From Lachnospiraceae bacterium (GTDB taxonomy: Bacteria; Bacillota; Clostridia; Lachnospirales; Lachnospiraceae), in assembly GCA_021770755.1 (NCBI GenBank), contig JAETQI010000033.1, forward strand, positions 1-49,795: DNA of 49,795 nucleotides, given 5' to 3'. Both the position numbers and the translations under genes were made by a program. The notes under the pieces were generated by a model, which made no database searches, had not been told where the DNA came from, and saw only the letters and a list, made by a program, of their open reading frames with translations. This document shows positions 8,514-16,709 of this stretch, in pieces. How positions within the stretch are numbered: position 1 is the first letter of the stretch; every line of letters starts with the position of its first letter.

Positions 8514-9937
8514 TAAAATATTTCCTCCCAACACTTATCAATTTTTAACTTTTGATTTATCATGCAAAACTTCCCGTTTGCACCTAATGGAATGTCTTCA
8601 ACTATATCAATTTTTACATTCAATTCATTCCCAGTCTTTTCATAAATCTGTTCTATTATCTTCTCTGAATCTATATTTTTATATTTTTGTGCAGGCACGA
8701 TTTTCAGAGAGGTCTCGCCCATCTTTTCCTGGCAAAATTGGTATTTTAAAACATTATCATAAACCCTCGTATGCATATTGATTGCAGCCAAAGAGAATTT
8801 AGTCCCACTCTTACCTATCAAAACATCCTTCCAGCGTCCCTCGATAGATTTTAATCTACGATGCGTTCTTCCACATGCACACTCTGCTGTTTCACTCCAT
8901 TCTGCAATATCCCCCGTTTTATATCGAATTAATGGCATTGCTGTGTTAAGAAAACCCGTTGCGACAATCTCACCTCGAATACCTGGCTCCCATATCTGAT
9001 TTCCTTTCGAATCAATCAATTCTACAAACCCATAACTAGGTTCAATATGGTACTCTGTAGAATTCTCACACTCAGCCGCCATCACCAATCTTTCTGTATG
9101 TCCATAGAAAGAAAACACTCTCGCCTTCAGAACTTTTTCTATATACCCTCTCTGTTCTGTAGTCACAGATTCACTAACAGCCAAAACTCCTAAAAATTTA
9201 TGATTCAAATTGCGTTTTTCGATATAATGACAAAGAACAATAATTGCTGATGCATAACCGTGAATATATTGCGGTTTATATTTTTCGATCTTTTTGCAGT
9301 ATAACTCCAAATTATCATTTTTCATTGCAAAAACATCAATGCTTAGCTCCCTTTTTAATGCATCCCATTGCCAACACTGCCCTTTCAATTTCTTTTCGCG
9401 AAATACTTTTCCACGCATTATTAATCTGGAACTATCTGGAGAATATCCTGTTCTTTTCCAAATATAATTCACATAGGCCCATTCCCTCATCAATATACTT
9501 TTGTCCTGATAAACCCCCAATGCCTGACCAGTTGTCCCTGATGTAGTAACATAATCTAACTCGTCCTTCAATAAACCTCTTCTAATCATTTTGTCACAAT
9601 TGCTTCGGACAATATCCTTATCAATTACTGGAAATTTACTTAAATCTAAAACACTATTAAACTCAGCCGGGGTAACACCTACTATATTAAAGCTGTTGTT
9701 ATAAAAAGGAATGTTCTCATATGCATCCGAAAGTTTTTTTCTCAACAGATTTACTTCATACATTTCTCTTTGTCGTTCTGTAAGGTTCCTTTGAGAAATC
9801 AAACCAGAGTATTGTCTCCAAAATACACTTCCATATCTATACTTTTCAGGAATCATATAAAATAAAAAAGCAACGCTATTTAAGATGAAAAGTGGTATGT
9901 AATTATATACTTTCAGCAATATATTTACTAATTTCAT
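8513..9937 (-). CDS. CapK/PaaK-like adenylate-forming enzyme
   Basis: This 474-residue protein belongs to the adenylate-forming (ANL) superfamily in the phenylacetate-CoA ligase-like branch, often called CapK in capsule loci. The ATP-binding loop is TTSGTTGQALGVYQDKS (about residues 132-148); FSFYGHTER corresponds to the adenylate motif, and PLIRYKTGDIAEW near residue 340 is the A8-type hinge region, followed by a cysteine-containing CACGRTHRR segment. The N-terminus has a hydrophobic stretch that may sit at the membrane. In polysaccharide clusters such proteins are thought to activate a carboxylic acid or amino acid for attachment to the glycan, but no substrate is proved. It follows the GT4 gene by 13 bases. 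Confidence 0.8.
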   Translation of the reverse strand: MKLVNILLKVYNYIPLFILNSVAFLFYMIPEKYRYGSVFWRQYSGLISQRNLTERQREMYEVNLLRKKLSDAYENIPFYNNSFNIVGVTPAEFNSVLDLSKFPVIDKDIVRSNCDKMIRRGLLKDELDYVTTSGTTGQALGVYQDKSILMREWAYVNYIWKRTGYSPDSSRLIMRGKVFREKKLKGQCWQWDALKRELSIDVFAMKNDNLELYCKKIEKYKPQYIHGYASAIIVLCHYIEKRNLNHKFLGVLAVSESVTTEQRGYIEKVLKARVFSFYGHTERLVMAAECENSTEYHIEPSYGFVELIDSKGNQIWEPGIRGEIVATGFLNTAMPLIRYKTGDIAEWSETAECACGRTHRRLKSIEGRWKDVLIGKSGTKFSLAAINMHTRVYDNVLKYQFCQEKMGETSLKIVPAQKYKNIDSEKIIEQIYEKTGNELNVKIDIVEDIPLGANGKFCMINQKLKIDKCWEEIF

Positions 9938-9950
9938 TCTATCCTTAAAG

Positions 9951-11015
9951 TTATCTCCTCAAATCTTCCATGACTGTTCGCAATACAAGTACGGCATCAT
10001 ATTTTCCAGCCTCCATAACTGCATTGTGCTTCATTTTTAACAATAATTCCGGCTTTTGAACCAATTGCATTATTTTATGAACATACGTATCAACGCTCCA
10101 CTCATCAATAAGCCAACCATTATATCCATCTTTAACTATATCTCGAAAATTCATTCTATCAGTGGCAAATACAAGAAGTCCAGCTGCCATTGCATCAATA
10201 AATGTCCCCGGAAATCCCTCTGTTTTCCAATGTGTTGGAAATAATAATACATCGTAATCTTTTAGTGTCTCCACTGCTGCGGCACTCGGTACTGCTCCGA
10301 CATATTTTATTCTTTCGCTATCAGAATCCTTAATCAATCTCCAAAAACTCTCCTCATACCCTTTTTCAATCGGACCTATAATAGAAAGTGAAACCTTAAT
10401 ATCTGTCTTTTTTTTAATTAATGTTGTTATTTCTATTGCCGTATCAATTCCCTTCTCCCGATCGATTCTTGAAAATGTACACAAACGAAGCCCTTCCATT
10501 TGAATCCTTTTTTCTATCAAATTTATGTCTTGATTTTTTACATCTGCTTTATTATAAATTCTTTTAAAATTTGGAATACAAACAACATTTTTTAATCCTA
10601 ACTTTTTGTATTCATCAACCATATGGGCGGTTTCTACATATATCATTTCTATACAATGTTCACGTTGAATTCGATTCTTTTTCCCCTGAAGGTACTCTTG
10701 GCGTATTCCTCCAATAACAAATTCATAAACCTTTGTATTAGTTAATCTTTTTAACAATACCAAAAATGGCTGTATTTTAAAATATCCTGGTGATGACAGA
10801 ATAACGATGATCTGATCACATTCACAAAATCCGAGCCATATTTGTCGAAAAATTTGATGAGGTTTTTTCTCAAAAACATCTATTTTTTTTATATATCCAA
10901 ACTCCTCATTTAAAATTTCATACAAAGTCCTCGTTTTTTCAGCTTGCCCTCCTAATCCATTTCCAAAAAAGTTTCCTATCAATCCTATCCTTCCGATTAT
11001 TAGTACCTCCTTCAA
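9951..11015 (-). CDS. GT4 family glycosyltransferase
   Basis: This 354-residue protein is a clear GT-B glycosyltransferase. The acceptor loop is IGNFFGNGLGGQAEKTRTL near the N-terminus. The second domain starts LCTFSRIDREKGIDTAIEI, and the donor loop reads DVLLFPTHWKTEGFPGTFIDAMAAGLLVFATD, containing the EX7E-type pattern E-G-F-P...D-A-M-A-A-G typical of GT4. It probably acts on a lipid-linked intermediate at the cytoplasmic face. It is the first intact gene of the AT-rich block; upstream lies the truncated GC-richer dehydrogenase, so a junction between old and acquired DNA probably falls just before it. Confidence 0.85.
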   Translation of the reverse strand: MKEVLIIGRIGLIGNFFGNGLGGQAEKTRTLYEILNEEFGYIKKIDVFEKKPHQIFRQIWLGFCECDQIIVILSSPGYFKIQPFLVLLKRLTNTKVYEFVIGGIRQEYLQGKKNRIQREHCIEMIYVETAHMVDEYKKLGLKNVVCIPNFKRIYNKADVKNQDINLIEKRIQMEGLRLCTFSRIDREKGIDTAIEITTLIKKKTDIKVSLSIIGPIEKGYEESFWRLIKDSDSERIKYVGAVPSAAAVETLKDYDVLLFPTHWKTEGFPGTFIDAMAAGLLVFATDRMNFRDIVKDGYNGWLIDEWSVDTYVHKIMQLVQKPELLLKMKHNAVMEAGKYDAVLVLRTVMEDLRR

Positions 11016-11071
11016 GTCTTCCCAATCATCTTAAACAATATTTTACAGCCATTTCTCTATAAAACAGAATA

Positions 11072-11863
11072 CTACAGGTGATACACTCCATCCAGCCTAC
11101 AGACATTATGGCAGTCCAGCACGATCTTGCCGCGCAGCATGTCCATATTTTCCCGGATCTCATCATGCTTTACCATGATCACCACCAGATCCGCTTCCTG
11201 CAGGAAAGCGCCCAGATCATGGTACTGGTTTTCGACCACATCGTTCATGACAAAGGGATCATACACCTTTACCTTATTTCCGCACAGGTGGCGTTCCATG
11301 GATTCGAGCATCTGCAGCGTCGGGGACTCCCTCAGGTCGTCCACATTTTCTTTGTAGGTCAGTCCGTAGATCCCGACCCGGCTGATCTCTGTCATATGAT
11401 TTTCTTTCATAATCTCATAGATCCTGTTCAGCACAAAATCCGGCATACTGTCATTGGTCTTCATGGATTCGTCGATCACCTTTGCCAGACTTGGATAATC
11501 CCCTACCAGGAACCACGGATCCACGGAGATACAATGTCCGCCGACCCCGGGTCCCGGCTGCAGGATGTTTACCCGCGGGTGCATGTTGCAGATGCGGATG
11601 ATCTCATACACATCCATATCATCGTGCCGGCATATCTTTGCCAGCTCATTGGCAAAGGCAATGTTCACTGCCCTGTATGTATTTTCCACGACTTTTGTCA
11701 TCTCTGCCGTACAGATATCCGTGACTACGATCTCGCCCTGACAAAACGATGCATAATAGCTTTTGATTTTTTCTCCGGTCTCCTTATCGTCAGCGCCGAT
11801 CGTGCGGTTGTTGTGGATCAGCTCATAGACCATATTTCCCGGTATGATCCGCTCCGGCGCATA
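11072..11863 (-). pseudogene. wecC: 5'-truncated UDP-N-acetyl-D-mannosamine dehydrogenase (WecC-like)
   Basis: The frame encodes the C-terminal two thirds of a UDP-ManNAc dehydrogenase. It contains TAEMTKVVENTYRAVNIAFANEL, the catalytic cysteine loop PGPGVGGHCISVDPW, and the UDP-binding domain with IYGLTYKENVDDLRESPT. Homology begins at YAPERIIPGN (11863), upstream of the first in-frame ATG at 11833, which has no ribosome site. The whole NAD-binding N-terminal domain (about 150 residues) is missing, replaced by the terminator of the upstream gene. The protein could not bind NAD, so it should be inactive unless a full copy exists elsewhere. Its GC content matches the upstream genes, not the AT-rich glycosyltransferases that follow. 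Confidence 0.85.
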
Positions 11864-11897
11864 AAGAAGAGAGGGTGCACGGGTCTGTGCATAAACA

Positions 11898-11929
11898 GAA
11901 AAGCCGCACGCATATACATGCAGCTTTTC
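11898..11929 (-). terminator. Hairpin terminator of the secreted-protein gene
   Basis: Two 16-base arms, GAAAAGC...GTAT and ATGC...GCTTTTC, pair along their whole length with a few G-U pairs on the minus-strand RNA and are followed by a T-rich stretch. It lies 45 bases past the stop of the gene that ends at 11974 and directly before the truncated dehydrogenase. Confidence 0.7.
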
Positions 11930-11973
11930 AATAAGCCTGTTAACAGCATCTTAGGAACTGTCCCTTATATTGA

Positions 11974-12729
11974 TTATGCCAGTACCAGCACTGTGATCAC
12001 AGAAGGTACTCCCTTAAATGCACCGAGCACTGCGCCTGTCACTGGATCAACGATACCCTCGACATACTCGATCGTGCCGTCCGCATTTACGCTCATGAGC
12101 ATGATCAATGCACCGCTTGTCACGTGCCTAACCACGCCTGCGGATGCGATGTTGTTTCCAAGTGCGTCCGATGCGACTGCCGCCGTCTTTACAGTACCGC
12201 AGTTATTTACGGCAATGTTAGCGCCCTTTGTCGCCGCAAGCTGCTCTACTGTCTGCTGGAACACCGGTGAAGGCGCCTGTGTCAGCAGCGCTGAAACCTG
12301 TGCAACGATCTGGGTTGCTGCCTGTGTCTGCTCCGCAGCGCTTGCCGTCGGCGTGATGTTTGCCGCGATCGCCGCGATGCTTGCAACCGCCTGCGCAACC
12401 TCCTGCTGCTTTGTCGCGACTACTTTGTCAAGCGTGATCGCTGAGACCGTGCCGTTTGGTGATGCGATCGCCACCTGGATCGCCGCCGGTCTGATCGCCG
12501 CTCCTGCCTTTGTCTCCGCAACGACTGCCGCTACGGGCTTCGGGTTGGACGGCGTTGCCACTGCCGGCTTTGACGGCGTAAATGTCGCGGGCGTCGAAGT
12601 CTCCTCCTGGCTGCTGTTGCTTCCACTGCTGCTGTTGTCCGAGGTGGTGCTGCTTGCTGCCATCGCTGTAAAAGACATGGACAGTGTAAGTACGAGTGAC
12701 AGGACTGCCGCTATGAACCTTTTCTTCAT
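11974..12729 (-). CDS. Secreted alanine/threonine-rich protein of unknown function
   Basis: This 251-residue protein starts with a classical signal peptide (MKKRFIAAVLSLVLTLSMSFTAMA, cleavage expected after AMA), then a low-complexity Ser/Thr/Pro linker to about residue 60, then an alanine- and valine-rich domain with no motif I recognise. There is no LPXTG anchor or C-terminal membrane segment. The ribosome site AGGAGGAAAT precedes the ATG perfectly. It follows the LCP gene on the same strand with about 100 bases between and has its own terminator. The context suggests a cell-envelope role, but no function can be assigned. Confidence 0.8.
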   Translation of the reverse strand: MKKRFIAAVLSLVLTLSMSFTAMAASSTTSDNSSSGSNSSQEETSTPATFTPSKPAVATPSNPKPVAAVVAETKAGAAIRPAAIQVAIASPNGTVSAITLDKVVATKQQEVAQAVASIAAIAANITPTASAAEQTQAATQIVAQVSALLTQAPSPVFQQTVEQLAATKGANIAVNNCGTVKTAAVASDALGNNIASAGVVRHVTSGALIMLMSVNADGTIEYVEGIVDPVTGAVLGAFKGVPSVITVLVLA

Positions 12730-12791
12730 GTTGATTTCCTCCTTTTTTATTGATAGACTCCTGGAGTCCCTTTCTATATATAAACGTCTGT

Positions 12792-12816
12792 AACGATCCA
12801 GGGTTTCCAGATCGTT
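12792..12816 (-). terminator. Hairpin after the LCP gene
   Basis: AACGATCCAGG and CCAGATCGTT form an imperfect stem-loop 17 bases past the LCP stop codon. No long T run follows on the minus strand, so it may be a partial terminator or an RNA processing structure between the LCP gene and the downstream secreted-protein gene. Confidence 0.45.
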
Positions 12817-12832
12817 GCTGTCGTTTTATATA

Positions 12833-13990
12833 TCATCCAGCATCTGACACCTTGACTTCACGGTAAAAGATCTCAAACATGATCTTCTGCAGCGCTTCCT
12901 CATCAATGTAATAATCATTATAAAAATCCTGTTTTCCGTTGTCACCGACAAAATACTCTGCCTTGTCCACGCCGGTGAGCTGATAAAAGGACTGCTCCCC
13001 GAGTGTGCAGTCAAGTGCCTTCGAGGCGATATACACTGCCTCGTCCACCGATATGTCCGTATTCATATAAGACTTGAGCGACTCGTATATATCTTTCACA
13101 AACACGGGGTTCGCCTTGATCTCCTGCATCGTGCGTCCCATCGCCACCCGCATGAAATCCTTCTGTCGCTCCAGCCGCGTCGTCGGACTCCCCAGCGTGT
13201 TGTACTGTCTGTATCTTAGATAACCGACCACGTTTTTGCCGGTGAGTGTCTGTGTGCTCCCCTGCACAAACGCCTTGTTGTACTCTGTCATGTCATCCGG
13301 CACCACGACCTCTATGCCGCCCAGACGGTCCGTGATCACAGAGATCGCATTGAAGCTCACCGCGCATGCCCCGTGTATGGGCAGTCCGCGCATAAGCGCT
13401 GACACGCTCTCCTTCATCTTCTCAAGTCCCAGCTCTCCGCCGCCTGCATAACCGTACTGAAGGCAGATCTGATTGTAGATCGTCTCCACACGCTCCCGCT
13501 CGCTGTTAAAGATCTCAACGTTTACCATGGCATTTCTGGGAATCCCGATCACGCTGATCTGCCGGTCTGTCTGGTTCAGCGACACCAGAAAGATCGTGTC
13601 CGCCTGACCTGCTTTCCAGTCAGACAATTGTGTCTCCGTCGACAGGTTTCCGCCGTGGTCGATCCCCAGCAACAGGAAATTCAGCATGTCTTCCCGGTAC
13701 TCATACACTTTCCCGTCGTATACCACCCAGTCCTCCTGCCACGCCACGCTGTCGTTGTGCGCAAGATCCTGTTTGATCCTCGTGACTTCCTCGAGATCCA
13801 CGACCATCGTCGGCCCCGCGGCATTGACTGACGCCCGCAGCGCGATCTCCCCTGATTTGTACAGGATCGTCCCGGCAAGTCCCAAAACGAGTATGATCGC
13901 CAGCAGTGTCGACAGCAGACACATGAGCACTTTTTCGACCCCGCTCTTTTTTCGCTTCCTTTTGTTCTTCTCTCTTTGCCTATTTCTCAT
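12833..13990 (-). CDS. LCP family (LytR-CpsA-Psr) wall glycopolymer transferase
   Basis: The product has a short basic cytoplasmic tail, one membrane segment (about residues 19-41 from the ATG at 13990) and an extracellular LCP domain. Family landmarks are LLLGIDHGG, the arginine strand ISVIGIPRNAMV, GGIEVVVPDDM and the helix GYLRYRQ...TTRLERQKDFM. LCP proteins transfer undecaprenyl-linked polysaccharide or teichoic acid to peptidoglycan. Placement upstream of the polysaccharide cluster suggests it anchors that glycan. A longer frame begins with GTG at 14062, but neither start has a strong ribosome site; the ATG at 13990 gives the usual short basic tail. Promoter and operator are visible upstream. 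Confidence 0.85.
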   Translation of the reverse strand: MRNRQREKNKRKRKKSGVEKVLMCLLSTLLAIILVLGLAGTILYKSGEIALRASVNAAGPTMVVDLEEVTRIKQDLAHNDSVAWQEDWVVYDGKVYEYREDMLNFLLLGIDHGGNLSTETQLSDWKAGQADTIFLVSLNQTDRQISVIGIPRNAMVNVEIFNSERERVETIYNQICLQYGYAGGGELGLEKMKESVSALMRGLPIHGACAVSFNAISVITDRLGGIEVVVPDDMTEYNKAFVQGSTQTLTGKNVVGYLRYRQYNTLGSPTTRLERQKDFMRVAMGRTMQEIKANPVFVKDIYESLKSYMNTDISVDEAVYIASKALDCTLGEQSFYQLTGVDKAEYFVGDNGKQDFYNDYYIDEEALQKIMFEIFYREVKVSDAG

Positions 13991-14096
13991 ATTTTTTCCA
14001 TCAATCATCAATTGTATCTGTCTCACAATTTTTCCAGAATCAAAGCAGGATGCATCCTTCACTTATTGAAATCTACTAAAGTTTCAGCTCAGGCTC

Positions 14097-14114
14097 TAGT
14101 AAATATATTTACTA
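14097..14114. promoter_or_regulatory. 18-bp perfect palindrome, likely operator of the LCP gene
   Basis: TAGTAAATATATTTACTA is a perfect palindrome lying just downstream of the -10 box of the LCP promoter, around the expected transcription start. A half-site TTTACTA recurs at 14525-14531, upstream of the neighbouring XRE regulator gene. That regulator is the obvious candidate to bind both sites; this is inference. Confidence 0.65.
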
Positions 14115-14120
14115 AGAATC

Positions 14121-14149
14121 AGTATAAAATAAACGGATAAGCATGTCAA
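14121..14149 (-). promoter_or_regulatory. Sigma-A promoter of the LCP gene
   Basis: On the minus strand TTGACA (14149-14144) and TATACT (14126-14121) are separated by 17 bases, a consensus housekeeping promoter facing the LCP gene. Confidence 0.8.
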
Positions 14150-14163
14150 TGTTTTTTTGCAAA

Positions 14164-14400
14164 TTATTTGCTATGCGGAAACTTTGTTTTTTTGTTCGTC
14201 AATCCCAGAAGATAGTCTGTACTGACATCATAGTACTTTGCAAGCACGATCAGATGCCGGATCGGCAGTTCATTTGCTCCCCGTTCATACCTTGCATACA
14301 TTGTCTGTGATGTCCCTAACACAGTCGCGATCTCCTGCTGCGTCAGGTCGTTATCCTCACGAAGATTGCGCATCCGAACTATATAATTCATATTTCTCAC
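14164..14400 (-). CDS. Small XRE-type HTH regulator
   Basis: This protein of up to 78 residues is essentially one Cro/C1-type helix-turn-helix: NLREDNDLTQQEIATVLGTSQTMYARYERGANELPIRHLIVLAKYYDVSTDYLLGLT. The true start is probably the ATG at 14400 or the one at 14391. It has no second domain, so the sensing mode is unknown. It lies directly upstream of the LCP promoter, and a palindrome there plus a half-site in its own upstream region suggest it controls both genes. Confidence 0.85.
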   Translation of the reverse strand: MRNMNYIVRMRNLREDNDLTQQEIATVLGTSQTMYARYERGANELPIRHLIVLAKYYDVSTDYLLGLTNKKTKFPHSK

Positions 14401-14409
14401 CCCGAGATA

Positions 14410-14480
14410 AGAGTGTGTTTAAAAATCCTTTCCATCATCTGCATATCCTGTTCTGACGGAAAGCATTTTAAACACACTCT
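14410..14480. repeat. 71-bp MITE-like inverted repeat
   Basis: Arms of 24 and 23 bases (14410-14433 and 14458-14480) are near-perfect inverted copies; the outer ends read AGAGTGTGTTTAAAA and TTTTAAACACACTCT and the inner ends CTTTCC and GGAAAG. The centre is 24 bases. The layout is that of a miniature inverted-repeat element. I cannot define a target-site duplication, and only one copy is in the window. Confidence 0.7.
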
Positions 14481-14612
14481 AGCATAGCAAAGTATTGTCT
14501 GCTACTTTTCTTTTAATATATATCTTTACTATTTTGCCGTTTATTTTACTTTTTATGATATAATTAAAATTTTATAGTAGACATTTTCTTCTTTTTATGC
14601 TAAGATGGGGAC

Positions 14613-15221
14613 ATGGAAAATTATGGAACAAAAATACGAAGATATAGCGCGATAATTTCATTGTGTATCCTTCTCTGTCCGGGCTGTTCACCGGCGCAGC
14701 AGGCGCCGGAGACGCCTGAGATATCTGTTGATTTGTCGGAAAAGCAGCTTACGCAGCAGTCCGATGCCGACATTACGATCCCTTCTATATTAATAGGTGA
14801 TGAGATCGCGCAGGTACAGGCGGACAGTACTGCGGCGGACAACGGAGACGGAACCGTCACCTACTCGCTAAAGGGCGACGAGATCGACAGCATACTCTAT
14901 CAGATCTCTGTCAATATATCCGACAGCATTCAGGATATTCTTGACAATGATGATTATTATCCAAATATAACGGCGATCACGCACGATGCTGATTACACAA
15001 GCTTCACGATCTCATTGTCAGACGGTCAGATGAGTATGTATGAATCCATGCTTGTGATGTCCTTCTATACGATCGGCAACAGATACCAGATCTACAACGG
15101 CGTTCCCCCCGAACAGGCCGTGACAACGGTGATCTATGTCAATGACGCTGACCATAGCGTGATCAGCCAATCAGATTCCACATCTGTAAAAACCTTCTCT
15201 CCCAATGACCAGATCCAATAA
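14613..15221 (+). CDS. Secreted protein or lipoprotein of unknown function
   Basis: This 202-residue protein has a basic start, a hydrophobic core (AIISLCILLC) and the sequence LCPGCSPAQQ, which could be a non-standard lipobox with the modified cysteine at about residue 25. The mature part is acidic and has no domain I recognise. The region around DNGDGTVTYSLKGDEIDSIL resembles the small secreted proteins often found as singletons in Lachnospiraceae. It is divergent from the XRE gene and has a perfect bidirectional terminator after it. The ribosome site is weak (GGGG five bases ahead). Confidence 0.7.
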   Translation: MENYGTKIRRYSAIISLCILLCPGCSPAQQAPETPEISVDLSEKQLTQQSDADITIPSILIGDEIAQVQADSTAADNGDGTVTYSLKGDEIDSILYQISVNISDSIQDILDNDDYYPNITAITHDADYTSFTISLSDGQMSMYESMLVMSFYTIGNRYQIYNGVPPEQAVTTVIYVNDADHSVISQSDSTSVKTFSPNDQIQ

Positions 15222-15248
15222 GGACATCCAGGGCATATGATGAAGTAA

Positions 15249-15283
15249 GGAAAAAGCCTGAGTGAAGAACTCAGGCTTTTTCC
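15249..15283. terminator. Bidirectional intrinsic terminator
   Basis: Two perfect 15-base arms (GGAAAAAGCCTGAGT and its complement) enclose a five-base loop. A-runs and T-runs on the outer flanks allow it to end transcription from both the secreted-protein gene and the convergent HIT gene. Confidence 0.95.
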
Positions 15284-15289
15284 TGCTTG

Positions 15290-15700
15290 TTATCCTACGA
15301 TCACATCCCTTACCGCATCGAGCTGCTCTGCCGTCATACCACAGGGCGGCATGACAAGTGACTGGTTGTCGCTGCTGTATCTCGGGATCAGGTGCACATG
15401 AAAATGAAACACGGTCTGTCCCGCGATCTCATTGTTGTTCTGCAGCACATTAAACCCGTCGCATCCAAGCTTTTTTGTCATCATGACAGCCATCTTTTTG
15501 GCGAGCGGGAGCACTTTTGCCGCCGTGCCGTCGTCGATCTGATACAGATTCTGATAGTGATCCTTTGGCAGGATCAGCGCATGGCCTTTCGTGGCAGGGT
15601 TCAGATCCAGGATCACCCTGAAATCATCATCCTCATACACTGTCCTCGACGGGATCTCCCCGTTTGCGATCTTACAGAAAATGCAATTCTCATCCTTCAT
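15290..15700 (-). CDS. HIT family nucleotide-binding hydrolase
   Basis: The start is the ATG at 15700, with GGAGG nine bases ahead; the longer frame has no ribosome site. The 136-residue product has the N-terminal CIFCKIANGEIPSRTVYEDD and the histidine triad HFHVHLIPR, all typical of HINT/HIT proteins that hydrolyse aminoacyl- or phosphoramidate-AMP conjugates in the cytoplasm. It follows the reductase gene with 20 bases between, so the two are probably cotranscribed. Confidence 0.95.
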   Translation of the reverse strand: MKDENCIFCKIANGEIPSRTVYEDDDFRVILDLNPATKGHALILPKDHYQNLYQIDDGTAAKVLPLAKKMAVMMTKKLGCDGFNVLQNNNEIAGQTVFHFHVHLIPRYSSDNQSLVMPPCGMTAEQLDAVRDVIVG

Positions 15701-15719
15701 ATTAATCAACCTCCGTCTT

Positions 15720-16709
15720 TTATGTGAATACATACAGCAGATCCAGCGTCCGCAGCACTTTGAAATCCCCCTTCATCTTCATGTCGCCCGACATGAACGC
15801 TTTCTGGAAGGTCATGTGCCCCGCTGTGATCTCCTCCATGATGTCCATGGGCACCTGCATCTCGACATCGACGCTGTCCGTGTCCCCGTAATAGCACTCC
15901 ATCTCCGTGTGGTTCACTTTGACGATCAGCGGCAGCCGCGTCTCCGGCATAATGAATTTGTAGACTGCACGGAATCCAGCCTGCGGATAGAAATGTTCCT
16001 TGAAGTCCTGCAGGAACATGGTACTGTCCGGCTCCTTGACATTCATCAGATCCTTGAACATGCTGGCAAGCTCCTGTATGTCCTCCTTCTGCTTCTGCAC
16101 ATACAGATCATCGCTGGCAAGCTCCGATAGCTGCTCCGCCTCCTGCGGTGTGAGGTTCAGGCTCTGGGTGAACGTGATCTTCTGCTTCACTGCCTGATTG
16201 CTGTTCGGGAAGACCGGCACTTTCTGGTTGATGGAACGGTACATGTCCTCCGTGCGCTTCTCGATCACACGGTCATAGCCCGTGCTCTGCTCTAATTCTG
16301 AAACCTCCGCTATGTAACCGCAGATACCGGTGATGGGGCGCCCTCCGAGGATCTCCCACGCTTCGGTGAGCGTCTTGACCGCATCGTGCTCCCCGTAGGT
16401 CGTCGCCATGACGACAGGACACATGTATATATTGGCGATCTTTTCCTTGTCGCCGTAGAGCCAGCAGGAGTCCAGAAACTGCTGCATGTAGCCGCCGATG
16501 CCGTACCACTCCACTGTCGTCGCCAGTATAATGCCGTCTGTGTCCTTGAGCGTCTGCGGCAGTGTGACGATATTATTCTTGAACTCGTACAGATCATAGC
16601 GCTCCACATTGACATTGAGCTCGCGCAGCACCTCCTGTATCTTATTTAACACATATAAGGTCGGGTCCCCGATGAGCCCTCTGCCTCCATAGTAAATGTT
16701 AATCTTCAC
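15720..16709 (-). CDS. NAD(P)H-dependent FMN reductase fused to an SCP2 sterol-carrier domain
   Basis: The N-terminal 170 residues are a flavodoxin-like reductase: INIYYGGRGLIGDPTLYVL, DTDGIILATTVEWYGIGGYMQQFLDSCW and VVMATTYGEHDA are the phosphate and flavin loops. The C-terminal 110 residues match the SCP-2 lipid-binding fold, with MEITAGHMTFQKAFMSGDMKMKGD-type wording near the end. A linker rich in Gln and Glu joins them. Start is GTG at 16709 behind AGGAGGATAAAAA; it overlaps the rhomboid gene by 11 bases. The fusion suggests reduction of a lipid-like or aromatic compound held by the carrier domain, but the substrate is unknown. Confidence 0.85.
   Translation of the reverse strand: MKINIYYGGRGLIGDPTLYVLNKIQEVLRELNVNVERYDLYEFKNNIVTLPQTLKDTDGIILATTVEWYGIGGYMQQFLDSCWLYGDKEKIANIYMCPVVMATTYGEHDAVKTLTEAWEILGGRPITGICGYIAEVSELEQSTGYDRVIEKRTEDMYRSINQKVPVFPNSNQAVKQKITFTQSLNLTPQEAEQLSELASDDLYVQKQKEDIQELASMFKDLMNVKEPDSTMFLQDFKEHFYPQAGFRAVYKFIMPETRLPLIVKVNHTEMECYYGDTDSVDVEMQVPMDIMEEITAGHMTFQKAFMSGDMKMKGDFKVLRTLDLLYVFT

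Noticed and set aside
11078-12793. Plus-strand open frame of 571 codons
   Set aside because: It runs opposite to the dehydrogenase remnant and the secreted-protein gene, both of which have clear homology or a signal peptide and ribosome site. Its sequence is low-complexity and has no recognisable domain.
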